A stretch of DNA of 64,000 nt from Fortiea sp. LEGE XX443 (GTDB lineage: Bacteria > Cyanobacteriota > Cyanobacteriia > Cyanobacteriales > Nostocaceae). The notes beneath the pieces were generated by a model, which was not told where the DNA came from, searched no databases, and saw only the letters and a list, made by a program, of their open reading frames with translations. The stretch is from contig NZ_JADEXZ010000007.1 in the NCBI RefSeq assembly GCF_015206815.1, positions 59,762 through 123,761 of the forward strand, read 5' to 3'. Within the stretch, counting starts at the first letter, position 1. Each line of letters opens with the position of its first letter. Below are positions 1 through 9,613 of this stretch, one piece after another. Both the position numbers and the translations under genes were made by a program.

Positions 1-668
1 GTTGGTGCGCCGTTACCGCTAACAGCAACACCATCTTGGGTATTTCCGGTAAATGTATTCTCAGAAATTACGGGATGGCTCGATTCAATCCACAAACCAT
101 AACCACGGGGATTGGAATTGGTGAGCGTCACTCCTGTTAACACAGCCTGAGTTGCTCCAACAATCGTAACATTCTGCCCACCAAAGCTGCGACTGAGGTA
201 TGTACCACCTCCTTGAATCGTAATCCCACTGCCTTTGTTACTTGCATCTCCTTGGATGGAAATGCCTGGTCGCAGTATTAATGGAAATATTTCTCCAGTG
301 TCTGTACTGTAATTACCCGGAGCCAACATAATCACTGTATTATCTACGGCAACTTGCAAAGCTTGGGTAATGGTTTTTAAAGGCGTGCGATCGCTTCCAT
401 TACCCGTGGTGTCATCTCCGATACTTGGGTTGACAAACAGTACATTAACCTGAGAGAGTGTTCTGTCACCCAGGGGCATCTGAGCAACGGCGCTACTGTT
501 GATCGCCAGGAAAGTTAAACCTGCCACTCCCATACCAAGCGTACAAAGCAAAAGTGAGTAACCAAAAGCTATGGGCCTAGCTAAATCCAGAGATGGATAT
601 AGTGGATTAAAGGCTATTAGCTTAAGCGCCAGTCTACGATTTTGACTAGACACAATGGGGGAAATCAT
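1..668 (-). CDS. DUF1565-type parallel beta-helix protein, N-terminal part
   Basis: The gene runs off the left edge, so only the first 222 codons are visible. The start at 668 is supported by an AGGAGT ribosome site just upstream on the minus strand. A hydrophobic segment at residues 31-60 ends in SSAVAQ, which fits a signal peptide or anchor. Next come FVNPSIGDDTTGNGSDRTP and ITQALQVA, then IMLAPGNYS and the repeating G-x-T-I-Q-G-G pattern, which are typical of the DUF1565 domain that opens right-handed parallel beta-helix surface proteins. Such proteins are secreted or cell-surface; the ligand is unknown. The rest of the beta-helix lies outside the window. Confidence 0.8.
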   Translation of the reverse strand, partial: MISPIVSSQNRRLALKLIAFNPLYPSLDLARPIAFGYSLLLCTLGMGVAGLTFLAINSSAVAQMPLGDRTLSQVNVLFVNPSIGDDTTGNGSDRTPLKTITQALQVAVDNTVIMLAPGNYSTDTGEIFPLILRPGISIQGDASNKGSGITIQGGGTYLSRSFGGQNVTIVGATQAVLTGVTLTNSNPRGYGLWIESSHPVISENTFTGNTQDGVAVSGNGAP

Positions 669-965
669 TTTTACAACACTCCTGAGAAATAACAATAAAG
701 TCTTATACCCTTAGACACTAATATGTCGATAATGTTACCCACAATATTGACCTATTGGCTATTTTGAAGACAAAGTAATTAATAAGGATGAAGAGTAAAG
801 GCTGAAAGATGAAATTACCCTCCGGGAAGCCACCCAAAGGGTGTCTACATACTTCACACTTTTCTCTTCTCGATATCTCTTGCCTAGTAAATTAACGATG
901 CTAAAAACATTGCACATATGAAAGAGGCTGGCTGTTACGATGAAAGCACTAATGGAGTTGTGGTA

Positions 966-2036
966 ATGGTCGAGCCGTATAGCCAAAAAGAGCAAATACA
1001 GCAAGTGGTTTACCGCATATTGGATGCTAATTTAGACCGCGCTCGTGAAGGTTTGCGAATTATCGAGGAGTGGTGTCGCTTTGGTTTGAATAATCTCCAG
1101 TTAGCTGGGGAATGTAAATATCTGCGACAAGAGCTTGCTAAATGGCATACGGCGGAAATACGAGCGGCACGAGATACACTAGGGGATGTTGGCACTGATT
1201 TGTCGCACCCTCAAGAAGAACAACGCTCTAGCATTAAGTTGTTGTTACAAGCTAACTTTTGCCGTGTTCAAGAAGCATTGCGGGTGCTGGAAGAATACGG
1301 TAAGCTGTATCACCCAAATATGGGAAAAGCTTTTAAGCAAATGCGCTATCGGGTTTACACCCTAGAAAGTAATTTGATGGGTTATCAGCGTCATCAATTG
1401 TTGTGGCGATCGCATTTATATTTAGTAACATCCTCAGCAGAAAATTTGTTGGGTACTGTAGAATCTGCACTTAAAGGCGGATTGACTCTAGTGCAGTATC
1501 GCGATAAAAATGCTGATGATACTGTGCGGCTAGAACAAGCAACAAAACTACGGCAGTTATGTCATGCTTACGGCGCTCTGTTTATGATGAATGATCGCGT
1601 AGACTTAGCCTTAGCTGTGGATGCTGACGGCGTACATCTAGGACAACAGGATATGCCAATTGCTGCTGCTCGGCAATTATTGGGGACACAGCGCATAATT
1701 GGTCGTTCTACCACTAATGCGGAAGAAATGCAAAAGGCCATTACCGAAGGAGCAGACTACATAGGTGTTGGCCCTGTTTACGAAACTCCAACAAAAGTAG
1801 GTAAACCTGCTGCTGGCTTAGAATATGTCCGGTACGCCGCCCAAAATAGTGCTGTACCCTGGTTTGCTATTGGCGGCATTGATGCCAATAATATCAATGA
1901 TGTCATAGATGCAGGAGCAGAACGGGTGGCGGTGGTGCGATCGCTGATGCAAGCGGAACAACCTACTCTCGTCACCCAATACCTACTGTCGCAACTCAAA
2001 CGCGTCAAACCTCAAGCAGAGACAATACAAAATTAA
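966..2036 (+). CDS. thiE: Thiamine phosphate synthase with cyanobacterial N-terminal domain
   Basis: The protein couples the pyrimidine and thiazole halves into thiamine phosphate. The C-terminal half (about residues 150-340) is a TIM barrel with family motifs YRDKNADD, MNDRVDLA, GVHLGQQDMP, VGPVYETPTK and FAIGGI. The first 130 or so residues form the helical extension usual in cyanobacterial ThiE (similar to the domain called ThiD2 in some families). An upstream in-frame ATG at 918 exists, but the family-like N-terminus MVEPYSQ and a GGAG at about 954 favour 966, giving 356 residues. thiS follows 106 bp downstream on the same strand, so the two may be co-transcribed. No TPP riboswitch was recognised upstream. 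Confidence 0.93.
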   Translation: MVEPYSQKEQIQQVVYRILDANLDRAREGLRIIEEWCRFGLNNLQLAGECKYLRQELAKWHTAEIRAARDTLGDVGTDLSHPQEEQRSSIKLLLQANFCRVQEALRVLEEYGKLYHPNMGKAFKQMRYRVYTLESNLMGYQRHQLLWRSHLYLVTSSAENLLGTVESALKGGLTLVQYRDKNADDTVRLEQATKLRQLCHAYGALFMMNDRVDLALAVDADGVHLGQQDMPIAAARQLLGTQRIIGRSTTNAEEMQKAITEGADYIGVGPVYETPTKVGKPAAGLEYVRYAAQNSAVPWFAIGGIDANNINDVIDAGAERVAVVRSLMQAEQPTLVTQYLLSQLKRVKPQAETIQN

Positions 2037-2086
2037 GTGCTGAGTCATTTGTCATTTGACAAAATGCAGGAGGATAAGACTTCAGA

Positions 2087-2118
2087 CTAGCCTGCGGCAA
2101 GCCGCTGCGCGTCTACAC
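2087..2118. repeat. Short GC-rich interspersed palindromic repeat
   Basis: Between thiE and thiS lies a GC-rich block with CGGCAAGCCG and the tail GCTGCGCGTCTAC. Related words recur near 20750 and 63910, so this looks like a degenerate copy of a Nostoc-type interspersed repeat rather than coding sequence. Confidence 0.45.
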
Positions 2119-2142
2119 ATTTCACACTTCATACTTTATTTT

Positions 2143-2355
2143 ATGTCCGAACAAATTACCCTTCAGGTGAATGGGGAACCCCGCAATTGCTCATCCCCAT
2201 CTTTGTTACCCGATTTACTGCAACAATTGGGTTTCAATCCGCGCTTAGTGGCGGTGGAGTATAACGGGGAAATTTTACATCGCCAATTTTGGTCACAAAC
2301 TATAGTACAACCAGGCGATCGCTTGGAAGTAGTCACTATTGTCGGCGGTGGTTAA
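2143..2355 (+). CDS. thiS: Sulfur carrier protein ThiS
   Basis: A 70-residue ubiquitin-fold protein that ends in IVGGG. The C-terminal Gly-Gly is the site that is adenylated and then thiocarboxylated to donate sulfur to the thiazole ring of thiamine. NGEPRNC, LLPDLLQQLGF, VAVEYNGEIL and GDRLEVV follow the ThiS pattern. A longer frame opens at a TTG at 2056, but its first 29 residues are repeat-derived; the ATG at 2143 fits the family length. It follows thiE and overlaps the stop of the convergent glycosyltransferase by a few bases. The likely activating enzyme in this window is the MoeB/ThiF protein at 26703-27875. Confidence 0.92.
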   Translation: MSEQITLQVNGEPRNCSSPSLLPDLLQQLGFNPRLVAVEYNGEILHRQFWSQTIVQPGDRLEVVTIVGGG

Positions 2356-3563
2356 TTTTCTTGATAAAGCATCCGGTGAAGAGTTTTGCGCCTAGCTAAT
2401 TCTTTACCTTTGCGACCAAGTTGTTCACGCAATTGCTGGTTTTGACACAAGCGCTTAAAGGCTTGAAAAACTTCGTACCCAGATTTAGGATTCACTAGTA
2501 TGCCATTTTCTTCATGGCTTACTACCTCAATAACAGAACCTAAACGCGAGGCAATTACGGGTTTACCAAAGTAACTTGCTTCTAAATATGCAACACTAAA
2601 ACCATCGATAAATCTAGCGCTGGTATTGTTCAAGGTCAGCATAGCAAAGATATCACAAGCAGCATAGTAGCCTGCTAACTCACTATCAGGTATGTAGCCA
2701 GCAAAGTGTACCCTCTGGTTTACTCGTAAGCGCTGCGCTAGAGTTTGCAGTTCTGATTCACAATCACCTTGACCACAAAGTATGTAGTGAACGTCTATCC
2801 CAATAGTCAGCAATAATGGGAGATTTTCAATGATGCGTTCAAAGCTTTTATGCTTTACCAATTGTCCTACAGAAAGAATAACAACTGCTGTTTCTGGGAT
2901 ATTGTAAGCCTGACGCACCTGCACCCTTAAATCATCGAGATTAATGTGGTTTGTACCTAAACTAAATTTCTCTGGTCTGACTACAGGATGAATTACATGG
3001 GTAGGGGTTTGTAAGCGGAAAGAATTTCTGAGATAATCTCTTGTAAAGGAACTGTTACAAACAATGCCTGTGGCGCGTGTCAGTGTTAATTTAAATAGTG
3101 ATCGCCACACCGGGTTGCCTAACGCACTACGAATATCATTACCGTGCAAATAAATAAAAAAGCGGATGGGTAACAGATAGCTCAATAATAACAAGGAAGG
3201 AAATTCGTAGCCGTGTCCCCATTCAATATAACGATAGTGATAGCGAAAATAGAGTTTGATCGCCAGCACAAATGACCAGACTAGATTAATTAACGGCTTG
3301 AGGAGATTGCCAAAAAAACCACCCAGCCAGTGTGGAGAACTTGGCCAGCGATAGATAGGAAACTGTTGAACTTGGTCAAATCTTTGATCACCTGCACAAC
3401 TAGCAGCTAAAACAATTATCCGCTCTGGATCTTGAAGACAACGATTATAGAGATATTCGCCAATAACAGCCTCTTTTGGTAAAAAGAGACGCGATATCAC
3501 TAAAATATCTGGACATGCGGTTTTTTCTCTAATATTTGTTGCTAATTGAGAAATATGTTCCAT
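2352..3563 (-). CDS. GT4-family glycosyltransferase
   Basis: A 403-residue GT-B glycosyltransferase of family 4. The C-terminal nucleotide-sugar domain shows VVILSVGQLVKHKSF, HYILCGQGDCESEL, VHFAGYIPDSELAGYYAACD and the EX7E-like stretch in FSVAYLEASYFGKPVIAS. The N-terminal half carries YLHGNDIRSALGNP and CNSSFTRDYL. It probably adds a sugar to a surface polysaccharide or glycolipid at the inner membrane; the substrate cannot be read. A GTG five codons upstream (3578) is possible; the ATG at 3563 is preferred. No polysaccharide genes lie beside it, so it looks like an isolated gene. Confidence 0.8.
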   Translation of the reverse strand: MEHISQLATNIREKTACPDILVISRLFLPKEAVIGEYLYNRCLQDPERIIVLAASCAGDQRFDQVQQFPIYRWPSSPHWLGGFFGNLLKPLINLVWSFVLAIKLYFRYHYRYIEWGHGYEFPSLLLLSYLLPIRFFIYLHGNDIRSALGNPVWRSLFKLTLTRATGIVCNSSFTRDYLRNSFRLQTPTHVIHPVVRPEKFSLGTNHINLDDLRVQVRQAYNIPETAVVILSVGQLVKHKSFERIIENLPLLLTIGIDVHYILCGQGDCESELQTLAQRLRVNQRVHFAGYIPDSELAGYYAACDIFAMLTLNNTSARFIDGFSVAYLEASYFGKPVIASRLGSVIEVVSHEENGILVNPKSGYEVFQAFKRLCQNQQLREQLGRKGKELARRKTLHRMLYQEN

Positions 3564-3578
3564 GTTAACTTCGGTCAC

Positions 3579-4883
3579 TTTAACTCAAAAAATTTGTAAT
3601 TGTGCATACTAAAGTTAAGTGAAAGTGCAGCTTGTAAGTTAGCTGTGATCAATCATCGTAACTAACTCGTTAGCGCCCTTGCTTTTTGATGTTGTTATCA
3701 GCCAAAGTTTGCCCTTAGTCTTAATATTCTAGCCGAATCGAATGATCACTTAATGGTAGTTCTCTCATCAATAAATTACTAAGATTTGATGAGGTAAATA
3801 CCACTATTTTAAGTTGTTGTGGTAATAGATTTTCTTTTCTAGTTCTGGTTAATATTGGTGCTATTTCCACTATATGTTGAACAGCAATTTATTTCTATCT
3901 TGCCATTGGGTAATTTATGAGCTATGTATCTAAAGTTTTCCCTCTGAGAATATTTTAACTCATCGAGATTGTGAGAAAAGTGAAGCGGAATTTACATACA
4001 GCCAGTTTTACTTGGTGGTAGCTAAAAAAATTTTGGCATTCTAGAACAGAACTGTTGCTCATTTCTCATTCACACAAATTCAAAATTTGAATTTCACTCA
4101 ACGTTAAAACGCTATATTTTTGTCAGATTTTTTCACAAACTGTAATTATTTTAGACCTAGGAAAGATATTTACATTCATAATTACCATTCTGTAGCAGTA
4201 GTCTGTGAGAAACATCATTCTCAATCCTTCAATTTAAATGAATGTATTACCAAGCTTTAAGAAATATTATAAAACATTAAAATTAGTGATTTGATGATTG
4301 TTTGTGTGAAGTGTTTATTAATTATATATTTTAGTAACAATTGACTCACTTTTAAAAATTTATGTAGAAAAATAATCAAAATTACAGTCTGGTAATTATA
4401 GCTAAAAAACTGATTGTAAAAGCTATAAAAAATCCTAAAAATGGCTAGATACTAAAGCTTAACTTCCATCATGCGGCATATGCCGCCAAAATGCCAAAAA
4501 ATTTTCAATAAAGCTAAAGAACAGGTAGTGTTTGCTACAAGAATCTAAGTAAAAAAATAATAGCGATCGCTATAGTTTATCCTTTTGCCTTCCACCTTTC
4601 GCCTGATTTTACAGAAATCATTAATTTATCCCAAAGTTCCTACGCTCAAGCATAAGTTCCAAGGTACGGTTATCTACAACAGAAATCCCCCCTCCGTCCG
4701 CTGTTTACCTAAGATAAGACGCGGTACATTGAAGAAGTAGCAACAACAATTGATGTTACAAAAAGCTACTGCCAATTAAATACTCGCTTACTAGTCGCGG
4801 GCTGGCATCAGCTACATACCGCAAAAATCCTAACAGTATTAGGATGCAATCATCAGCAATACAATTTTTCAAGCGACTGTGTT
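3579..4883. other. 1.3 kb AT-rich intergenic region, no gene recognised
   Basis: Neither strand shows a convincing ORF, RNA gene or transposon end. Small symmetrical motifs are present: an AAATTCAAA/TTTGAATTT palindrome near 4077-4095 and a perfect 14-bp palindrome GCGGCATATGCCGC at 4473-4486. The last few hundred bases presumably hold the promoter and leader of the DUF1517 gene, but no clear -35/-10 pair was assigned. Confidence 0.5.
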
Positions 4884-5861
4884 ATGCGTAAAAAACTACA
4901 ACAAACAATCAAACCACTCTTAAAAACCTTTTTTGTACTGAGTCTGGTGTTAACTTTAGCACTGGGAAATGCTGACGGAGCATTAGCAGCCCGCAGTGGT
5001 GGTCGTATTGGTGGCGGTTCTTTTAGAGTACCTTCCAACCGCACCTACACACCACGAACTTACGCACCTCCCGGTGGTGGCGGATACTATGCTCCTTATC
5101 CTGGCGGTGGTTTTGGTTTTCCATTCCTGATTCCTTTTTGGGGAATTGGTGGAGGATTTGGCGGTCTGTTTACAATTTTGATTTTTATTGCGATCGCTAA
5201 CTTTTTAGTTCAAAGTTTCCGCCGCGCCAGCAGTGGCGGAGTTGAAGAAGTCGGTTACAGCAGCAACCCAAACGTTTCTGTAACTCGTTTGCAAGTAGGT
5301 TTGTTAGCTCAAGCCCGTAATTTGCAACCAGAACTCAACAAAATTGCTGAAATTGCTGACACCAACTCTCCCGAAGGAAGAGCAGCCGTTTTACAAGAAA
5401 CCAGCTTGGCTTTACTCCGCCATCCAGAATACTGGGTTTATGCAGGCGGTGGCACACAACAAGCTAAGTTAAATTCTGCTGAAGGTCAGTTCAACCGTTT
5501 AGCGTTAGCCGAACGCAGCAAATTTAGCGAAGAAACTCTTTCTAATGTCAATAACCAATTAAAAGAGGCTCTATCTCAAAAAGCCTTGCCTTCTACTGGT
5601 GAACTTGACAACCCAACTCGTCTAATTAGCGAAGGCCCTGGGGAATATATTATCGTTACCTTGTTAGCAGCAACCCTCGGCAAATTTGAAATCCCAGCTA
5701 TCAATAATACAGATGATTTACGTCAAGCATTGCGCCAAATTGGTAGCATTCCGGGTGAGCAACTTTTAGCGATCGAAGTGCTATGGACTCCCCAAGCTGA
5801 AGGCGATACCCTAACTTCTGATGATTTGTTAGCAGAGTATCCCGATTTGAAACTTGTTTAA
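4884..5861 (+). CDS. DUF1517 membrane protein
   Basis: This 325-residue protein belongs to a family conserved in cyanobacteria and plastids. Residues 1-35 form a signal-like segment ending in GALAA. Then comes a Gly/Pro/Tyr-rich linker (SGGRIGGGSFRVP, GGGGYYAPYPGGG), one hydrophobic span around residues 85-112 (LFTILIFIAIANFLVQSF) and a soluble C-terminal domain with SVTRLQVGLLAQAR, LRHPEYWVYAGGG and EYIIVTLLAAT. The soluble domain most likely faces one side of the membrane. Function is unknown; the family is sometimes linked to thylakoid membranes. A rho-independent terminator follows at 5935-5957. Confidence 0.88.
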   Translation: MRKKLQQTIKPLLKTFFVLSLVLTLALGNADGALAARSGGRIGGGSFRVPSNRTYTPRTYAPPGGGGYYAPYPGGGFGFPFLIPFWGIGGGFGGLFTILIFIAIANFLVQSFRRASSGGVEEVGYSSNPNVSVTRLQVGLLAQARNLQPELNKIAEIADTNSPEGRAAVLQETSLALLRHPEYWVYAGGGTQQAKLNSAEGQFNRLALAERSKFSEETLSNVNNQLKEALSQKALPSTGELDNPTRLISEGPGEYIIVTLLAATLGKFEIPAINNTDDLRQALRQIGSIPGEQLLAIEVLWTPQAEGDTLTSDDLLAEYPDLKLV

Positions 5862-5934
5862 CTCCCTTGGGTGGGTAATAGATGATCAGGCTTTTAAATA
5901 CTATATTATCCACCCTACGGAATTAGATTTTTAT

Positions 5935-5957
5935 ACCCGCCGACGATGCGGGTTTTT
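5935..5957 (+). terminator. Intrinsic terminator after DUF1517
   Basis: A six-base stem ACCCGC/GCGGGT (5935-5940 and 5948-5953) with a seven-base loop runs into TTTT. It lies 73 bp after the DUF1517 stop. A second weak inverted repeat (GGGTGGG/CCACCC, about 5870-5925) lies just before it. Confidence 0.65.
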
Positions 5958-6011
5958 CAATTTATTTAGCAGAACGGGTTTTGCCTGTGTAGATATTCCT
6001 CACAAAAAACT

Positions 6012-6635
6012 ATGAGTCAAGCTTTAACCAAACCTGTAACATTTGATGAATTCATTGAATGGTATCCCGAAGATTCTGAAGTGCGCTACGAATTACACGA
6101 TGGAGTGATTGTTGAGATGCCAAAACCAAGAGGGAAACATTCAAGAGTAACAGGCTTTGGGATTAACCATCTCAATATAGCTATTGGAAATTTGCAGAAG
6201 GAAGATATTTGGTTTATTCCTAGAGAATCGATAGTAAAAACTTCAGAAGGAAAATCTGGATATGAACCAGATATTATCGTTTTAGATGAAACATCTCTCG
6301 TCAACGAAACAAGATGGGAAAGTCAATCAATTATCGAACTCGCTGATTCAATCAAGTTAATTGTTGAAGTTGTCAGCACAAACTGGCGAGATGATTACTG
6401 TAAAAAATCTGCTGACTATGAACAGATGGGGATTCAGGAATATTGGATAATTGACCACGAAGCTCTAGGCGGAAAGCGGTTTATTGGCAACCCAAAGCAA
6501 CCAACTATTTCAGTTTATCAACTCATTGATGACGAATATCAGATTAGTCAATTTAGAGATAATGACCAAATTATTTCACCAACATTCCCTACTTTTAATT
6601 TAACTGCCAAACAAATTTTTAATGCTCATTTATAA
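6012..6635 (+). CDS. Uma2-family (DUF820) nuclease-like protein
   Basis: A 207-residue member of the Uma2 family, a PD-(D/E)XK-fold group expanded in cyanobacteria. Family features are VTFDEFIEWYPEDSEVRYELHDGVIVEM at the N-terminus, YEPDIIVLDE, LIVEVVSTNWRDDY and DYEQMGIQEYWIID. The D of the PDI motif, the E of VEVVS and downstream charged residues fit the expected active-site arrangement. The biological role of the family is not settled. The gene stands alone between a terminator and a convergent peptidase gene. Confidence 0.85.
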   Translation: MSQALTKPVTFDEFIEWYPEDSEVRYELHDGVIVEMPKPRGKHSRVTGFGINHLNIAIGNLQKEDIWFIPRESIVKTSEGKSGYEPDIIVLDETSLVNETRWESQSIIELADSIKLIVEVVSTNWRDDYCKKSADYEQMGIQEYWIIDHEALGGKRFIGNPKQPTISVYQLIDDEYQISQFRDNDQIISPTFPTFNLTAKQIFNAHL

Positions 6636-6703
6636 TTGAAGCAAAATGTAGAATTCAGCATGAATGAGTGGGGATAAAGACCCGCGACTATCTTGATGAA
6701 ATA

Positions 6704-7612
6704 TCAAAGATTTTCTTGAAATACATCTAATATTCCCCGATCGCCATCTAAGATTACTTTTAAACCCACTGGTAAAGCGGCATTTTGTTCGCCGTGACCA
6801 AAAGGTAAATCTGAGACAATGGGAATTCCTAAATCACCCAAGCGATCGCGCAACACTTCCTCTACACTAAAGCTAAGTACGTTTGCTGGGGGTTCGCAAC
6901 GGGTAAAACCTCCTAAAGCTATCCCTCGCACTTGTGATAAAATGCCACTCAAACGCCACTGCGTCAGCATCCTGTCAATTCGGTAAGGTGCTTCTGTCAC
7001 ATCTTCAAAAGCCAAAATCACATCTGCAAGATCAGGTTGCAGCGGTGTGCCTAAAAGATGAGTAGCTACCGTAAGATTACCGGGAAGCAAAATCCCAGTC
7101 CCAACACCACCTCCCCAGCCACAACCTTTGAGAGGTTCTACAAGCCGTCCTTCTACCAAATTGAATAATCGTGTAATTGACCAATCTGGCTCATTAGCAA
7201 AAGTCGTCAGCACAGGCCCATGAACACTAGCAATTCCCTCATTGTAAAGGCTCCACAACAGGGCAGTAATATCAGAAAAACCAATCAGCCACTTGGGATC
7301 TGTAGAATTGCTGTGCCAATCCCAACTTTCTAAAATGCGGGTGCTGCCAAAACCGCCTCTGGCACAGAGGATACCACGGCAATCGGAATCACGCCAGGCT
7401 GCGGCTAATTGATGGCGGCGAATTTCGTCTTTGTTGGCTAAATAGCCCCAGTTTTGTGCAATGTTAGGGCTAATCTCGACGCGATAACCGCGCGATCGCC
7501 AAATTTCTATACTCCGCTCAAAAGCATCAAATTCTCGCAAAGCACCACTGGGGGCGATGACTCGTAATAAATCTCCAGGTTTTAGGGGTGCAGGTAAAAT
7601 TGTCGATTTCAT
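6704..7612 (-). CDS. LD-carboxypeptidase (peptidase S66)
   Basis: A 302-residue cytoplasmic serine peptidase of family S66, which includes LD-carboxypeptidases that trim recycled murein tetrapeptides and the MccF self-immunity peptidases. Motifs: VIAPSG, ILCARGGFGSTRIL, IGFSDITALL (the nucleophile serine lies in GFSD), VILAFEDVTEAPYRIDR (catalytic Glu) and LPFGHGEQNAALPVG (catalytic His). The frame extends to a TTG at 7642, but ATG 7612 gives the usual N-terminus KSTILPAPLKPGDLL. The gene is convergent with the preceding Uma2 gene. Confidence 0.88.
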   Translation of the reverse strand: MKSTILPAPLKPGDLLRVIAPSGALREFDAFERSIEIWRSRGYRVEISPNIAQNWGYLANKDEIRRHQLAAAWRDSDCRGILCARGGFGSTRILESWDWHSNSTDPKWLIGFSDITALLWSLYNEGIASVHGPVLTTFANEPDWSITRLFNLVEGRLVEPLKGCGWGGGVGTGILLPGNLTVATHLLGTPLQPDLADVILAFEDVTEAPYRIDRMLTQWRLSGILSQVRGIALGGFTRCEPPANVLSFSVEEVLRDRLGDLGIPIVSDLPFGHGEQNAALPVGLKVILDGDRGILDVFQENL

Positions 7613-8006
7613 CAATAAATTTTTTTGGCAGTCAAAATTCAATAATCAGCAGAACTCCAAATATATACTGTATTTTGACTTTCCCATCATTGCTTTTGCT
7701 AAAAAAGCGATCGCACTGCAACACCAGATGAAATTTATAACTTTGCCTAAGCTAAAATTTGTGACCTAGCTTTGGGAAAACTAAATATGACAATAAGTAG
7801 GTAGGTGTTAAAAATTGTCGTTATGACAAGGCAGGAGGCAGAGGGCAGAAGGCAGAAGGGAAGAGGTTTTCAACCTACTTTACTTTCCGTTACATAGTTC
7901 GGTTTATTTGCACCTTTCTACTTACTGTTGTTTTCCTACTTTACTTTGCAGCTATTGTCCAGAGCAAAGATTTCAAACATAACCTAGAACAAACAGGATT
8001 GATATT
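7613..8006. other. Intergenic region with heptamer repeats
   Basis: No gene is seen. At 7829-7860 an AGGCAGA-type heptamer is repeated about four times (GGCAGGA, GGCAGAG, GGCAGAA, GGCAGAA), a short tandemly repeated repetitive sequence of the kind known from heterocystous cyanobacteria. One HIP1-like site lies near 7708. The region would hold the promoter of the downstream kinase. Confidence 0.5.
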
Positions 8007-9398
8007 ATGCTTGCGATGCCTAGCATGACACATGCTAATGAGCTTAACCTGCGATTAGAGTCAACTCTGCAAGAAATACCTATGTGGGAGATTCAGGTTG
8101 AGTTAGATTGTCCAGGCGGTGACTTAATTACACTCTTTGGTCGAGAACCTTTACTTCCAGGAATTATCTTGAATAGGAAAGAATGTTTTGTGGGGATGAT
8201 TTCACGGCAAAAGTTTTTTGAACATATGAGTCGCCCCTATAGTTTTGGATTATTTTCTCGGCGACCTATTGAAAATATATATAACTTCCTCCAGTCAGAT
8301 TTATTCATCCTTTCTGGAGAATTACCTATTATAGAAGCCACTCAGAAAGCATTACAAAGGTCATTCCATCTGGTTTACGAGCCAATTATAGTAGCAACTC
8401 AATCAGGAAAGTATGGGCTAGTTGATTTCCATCAATTACTTTTAGCTTACTCCCAAATTTATGCCTTCACCTTAGCTCATCTACAGCTGGTTGAGGAACA
8501 ATCACAAATTGCTAAAGCAGGATTTCAAGATTTACAACACAACTATACCCGTTTAGTACAAAATGAAAAAATGGCTGCTTTAGGGCAATTAGTTGCTGGT
8601 ATTGCCCACGAAATAAACAATCCGATCAATTTTATTGCAGGTAATCTTGTTCATGCTATTGATTACACTCAAAACTTACTTGAACTAATTAGTTTATATC
8701 AACAAAAGTATCCAACTCCGGGTAAAAAGATTAAAACTAAGAGTTCGGAGATTGAGCTAGATTATGTCACCTCCGATTTTCCTAATCTGCTGGCATCGAT
8801 GAAGCTTGGTTGCGATCGCATTGAGCAGATTGTTCAATCCTTGCGAAATTTTTCTCGCCTCGATGAAGCAGAGAAAAAAATGGTTGATATCCATGAAGGT
8901 ATTGATAGCACTCTGCTAATTTTACGCAGTCGTCTTCAAGAAAAAATCAACGGTAAAAGAATCACTATTATCAAAGAATATGGAAATATCCCGGCAATAG
9001 AGTGCTACGCTGGGCTACTAAATCAGGTATTTATGAACATTCTGGCAAATGCTATTGATGCGTTGGAAGAGTTCATCATCAAAAGTCAAGAATTAAATAC
9101 TCTGAACTCGGAATTATTAACTAACCCAGAAATTCGGATTCGTACTGAACTCATTGATAACGAACAAGTCAATATTTGCATCAGGGATAATGGAGTGGGA
9201 ATTCCAGAAAACATCCAAAAGCATTTATTTGACCCATTTTTTACTACTAAACCAGTCGGCAAAGGCACAGGATTAGGATTATCTATTAGCTATCAAATTA
9301 TTGTTGAAAAACATGGTGGACAATTACAATGCTTATCTACTGTAGGAAAAGGAACTGAATTTATCATTAAAATTCCAGTAGAACTGCCTATTTTTTAA
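8007..9398 (+). CDS. Sensor histidine kinase
   Basis: A 463-residue soluble kinase with no membrane segment. Residues 1-160 form an N-terminal sensory region of a type common in cyanobacteria (MISRQKFFEHMSRPYSF and EPIIVATQSGKYGLVDFHQLL, CBS-like in character). A short coiled coil (160-185) leads to the dimerisation/phosphoacceptor segment MAALGQLVAGIAHEINNP with His201. The ATPase part has an N box (NILANAIDAL), G1 (IRDNGVGIP), F box (LFDPFFTTKPVGKG) and G2 (GTGLGLSISYQI). No response regulator is adjacent, so its partner is elsewhere. Three nearby ATGs (8007, 8016, 8025) could serve as the start. Confidence 0.9.
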   Translation: MLAMPSMTHANELNLRLESTLQEIPMWEIQVELDCPGGDLITLFGREPLLPGIILNRKECFVGMISRQKFFEHMSRPYSFGLFSRRPIENIYNFLQSDLFILSGELPIIEATQKALQRSFHLVYEPIIVATQSGKYGLVDFHQLLLAYSQIYAFTLAHLQLVEEQSQIAKAGFQDLQHNYTRLVQNEKMAALGQLVAGIAHEINNPINFIAGNLVHAIDYTQNLLELISLYQQKYPTPGKKIKTKSSEIELDYVTSDFPNLLASMKLGCDRIEQIVQSLRNFSRLDEAEKKMVDIHEGIDSTLLILRSRLQEKINGKRITIIKEYGNIPAIECYAGLLNQVFMNILANAIDALEEFIIKSQELNTLNSELLTNPEIRIRTELIDNEQVNICIRDNGVGIPENIQKHLFDPFFTTKPVGKGTGLGLSISYQIIVEKHGGQLQCLSTVGKGTEFIIKIPVELPIF

Positions 9399-9613
9399 TA
9401 CAGTATGGCGGAAATAAAGGTAAAATTCCCAATAGAGAAAAAGTTTAAGATGTCAGTATTTTGTCTTTGATCTTTTGTCTTGCGTGCAGTTAAACTTTCT
9501 ACTTTCACATAATACTTGCAAATCTTGACCAAATCATGTCAGGATAACTCTGCACCTACCAATCAAGTGCAAATTGAGTATCAACAATATTTGTTTTCGC
9601 CAATAGAAATTTT

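Noticed and set aside
720..965. TPP riboswitch upstream of thiE
   Set aside because: The conserved thi-box words (CTGAGA and the distal pyrophosphate-sensor loop) were not found.
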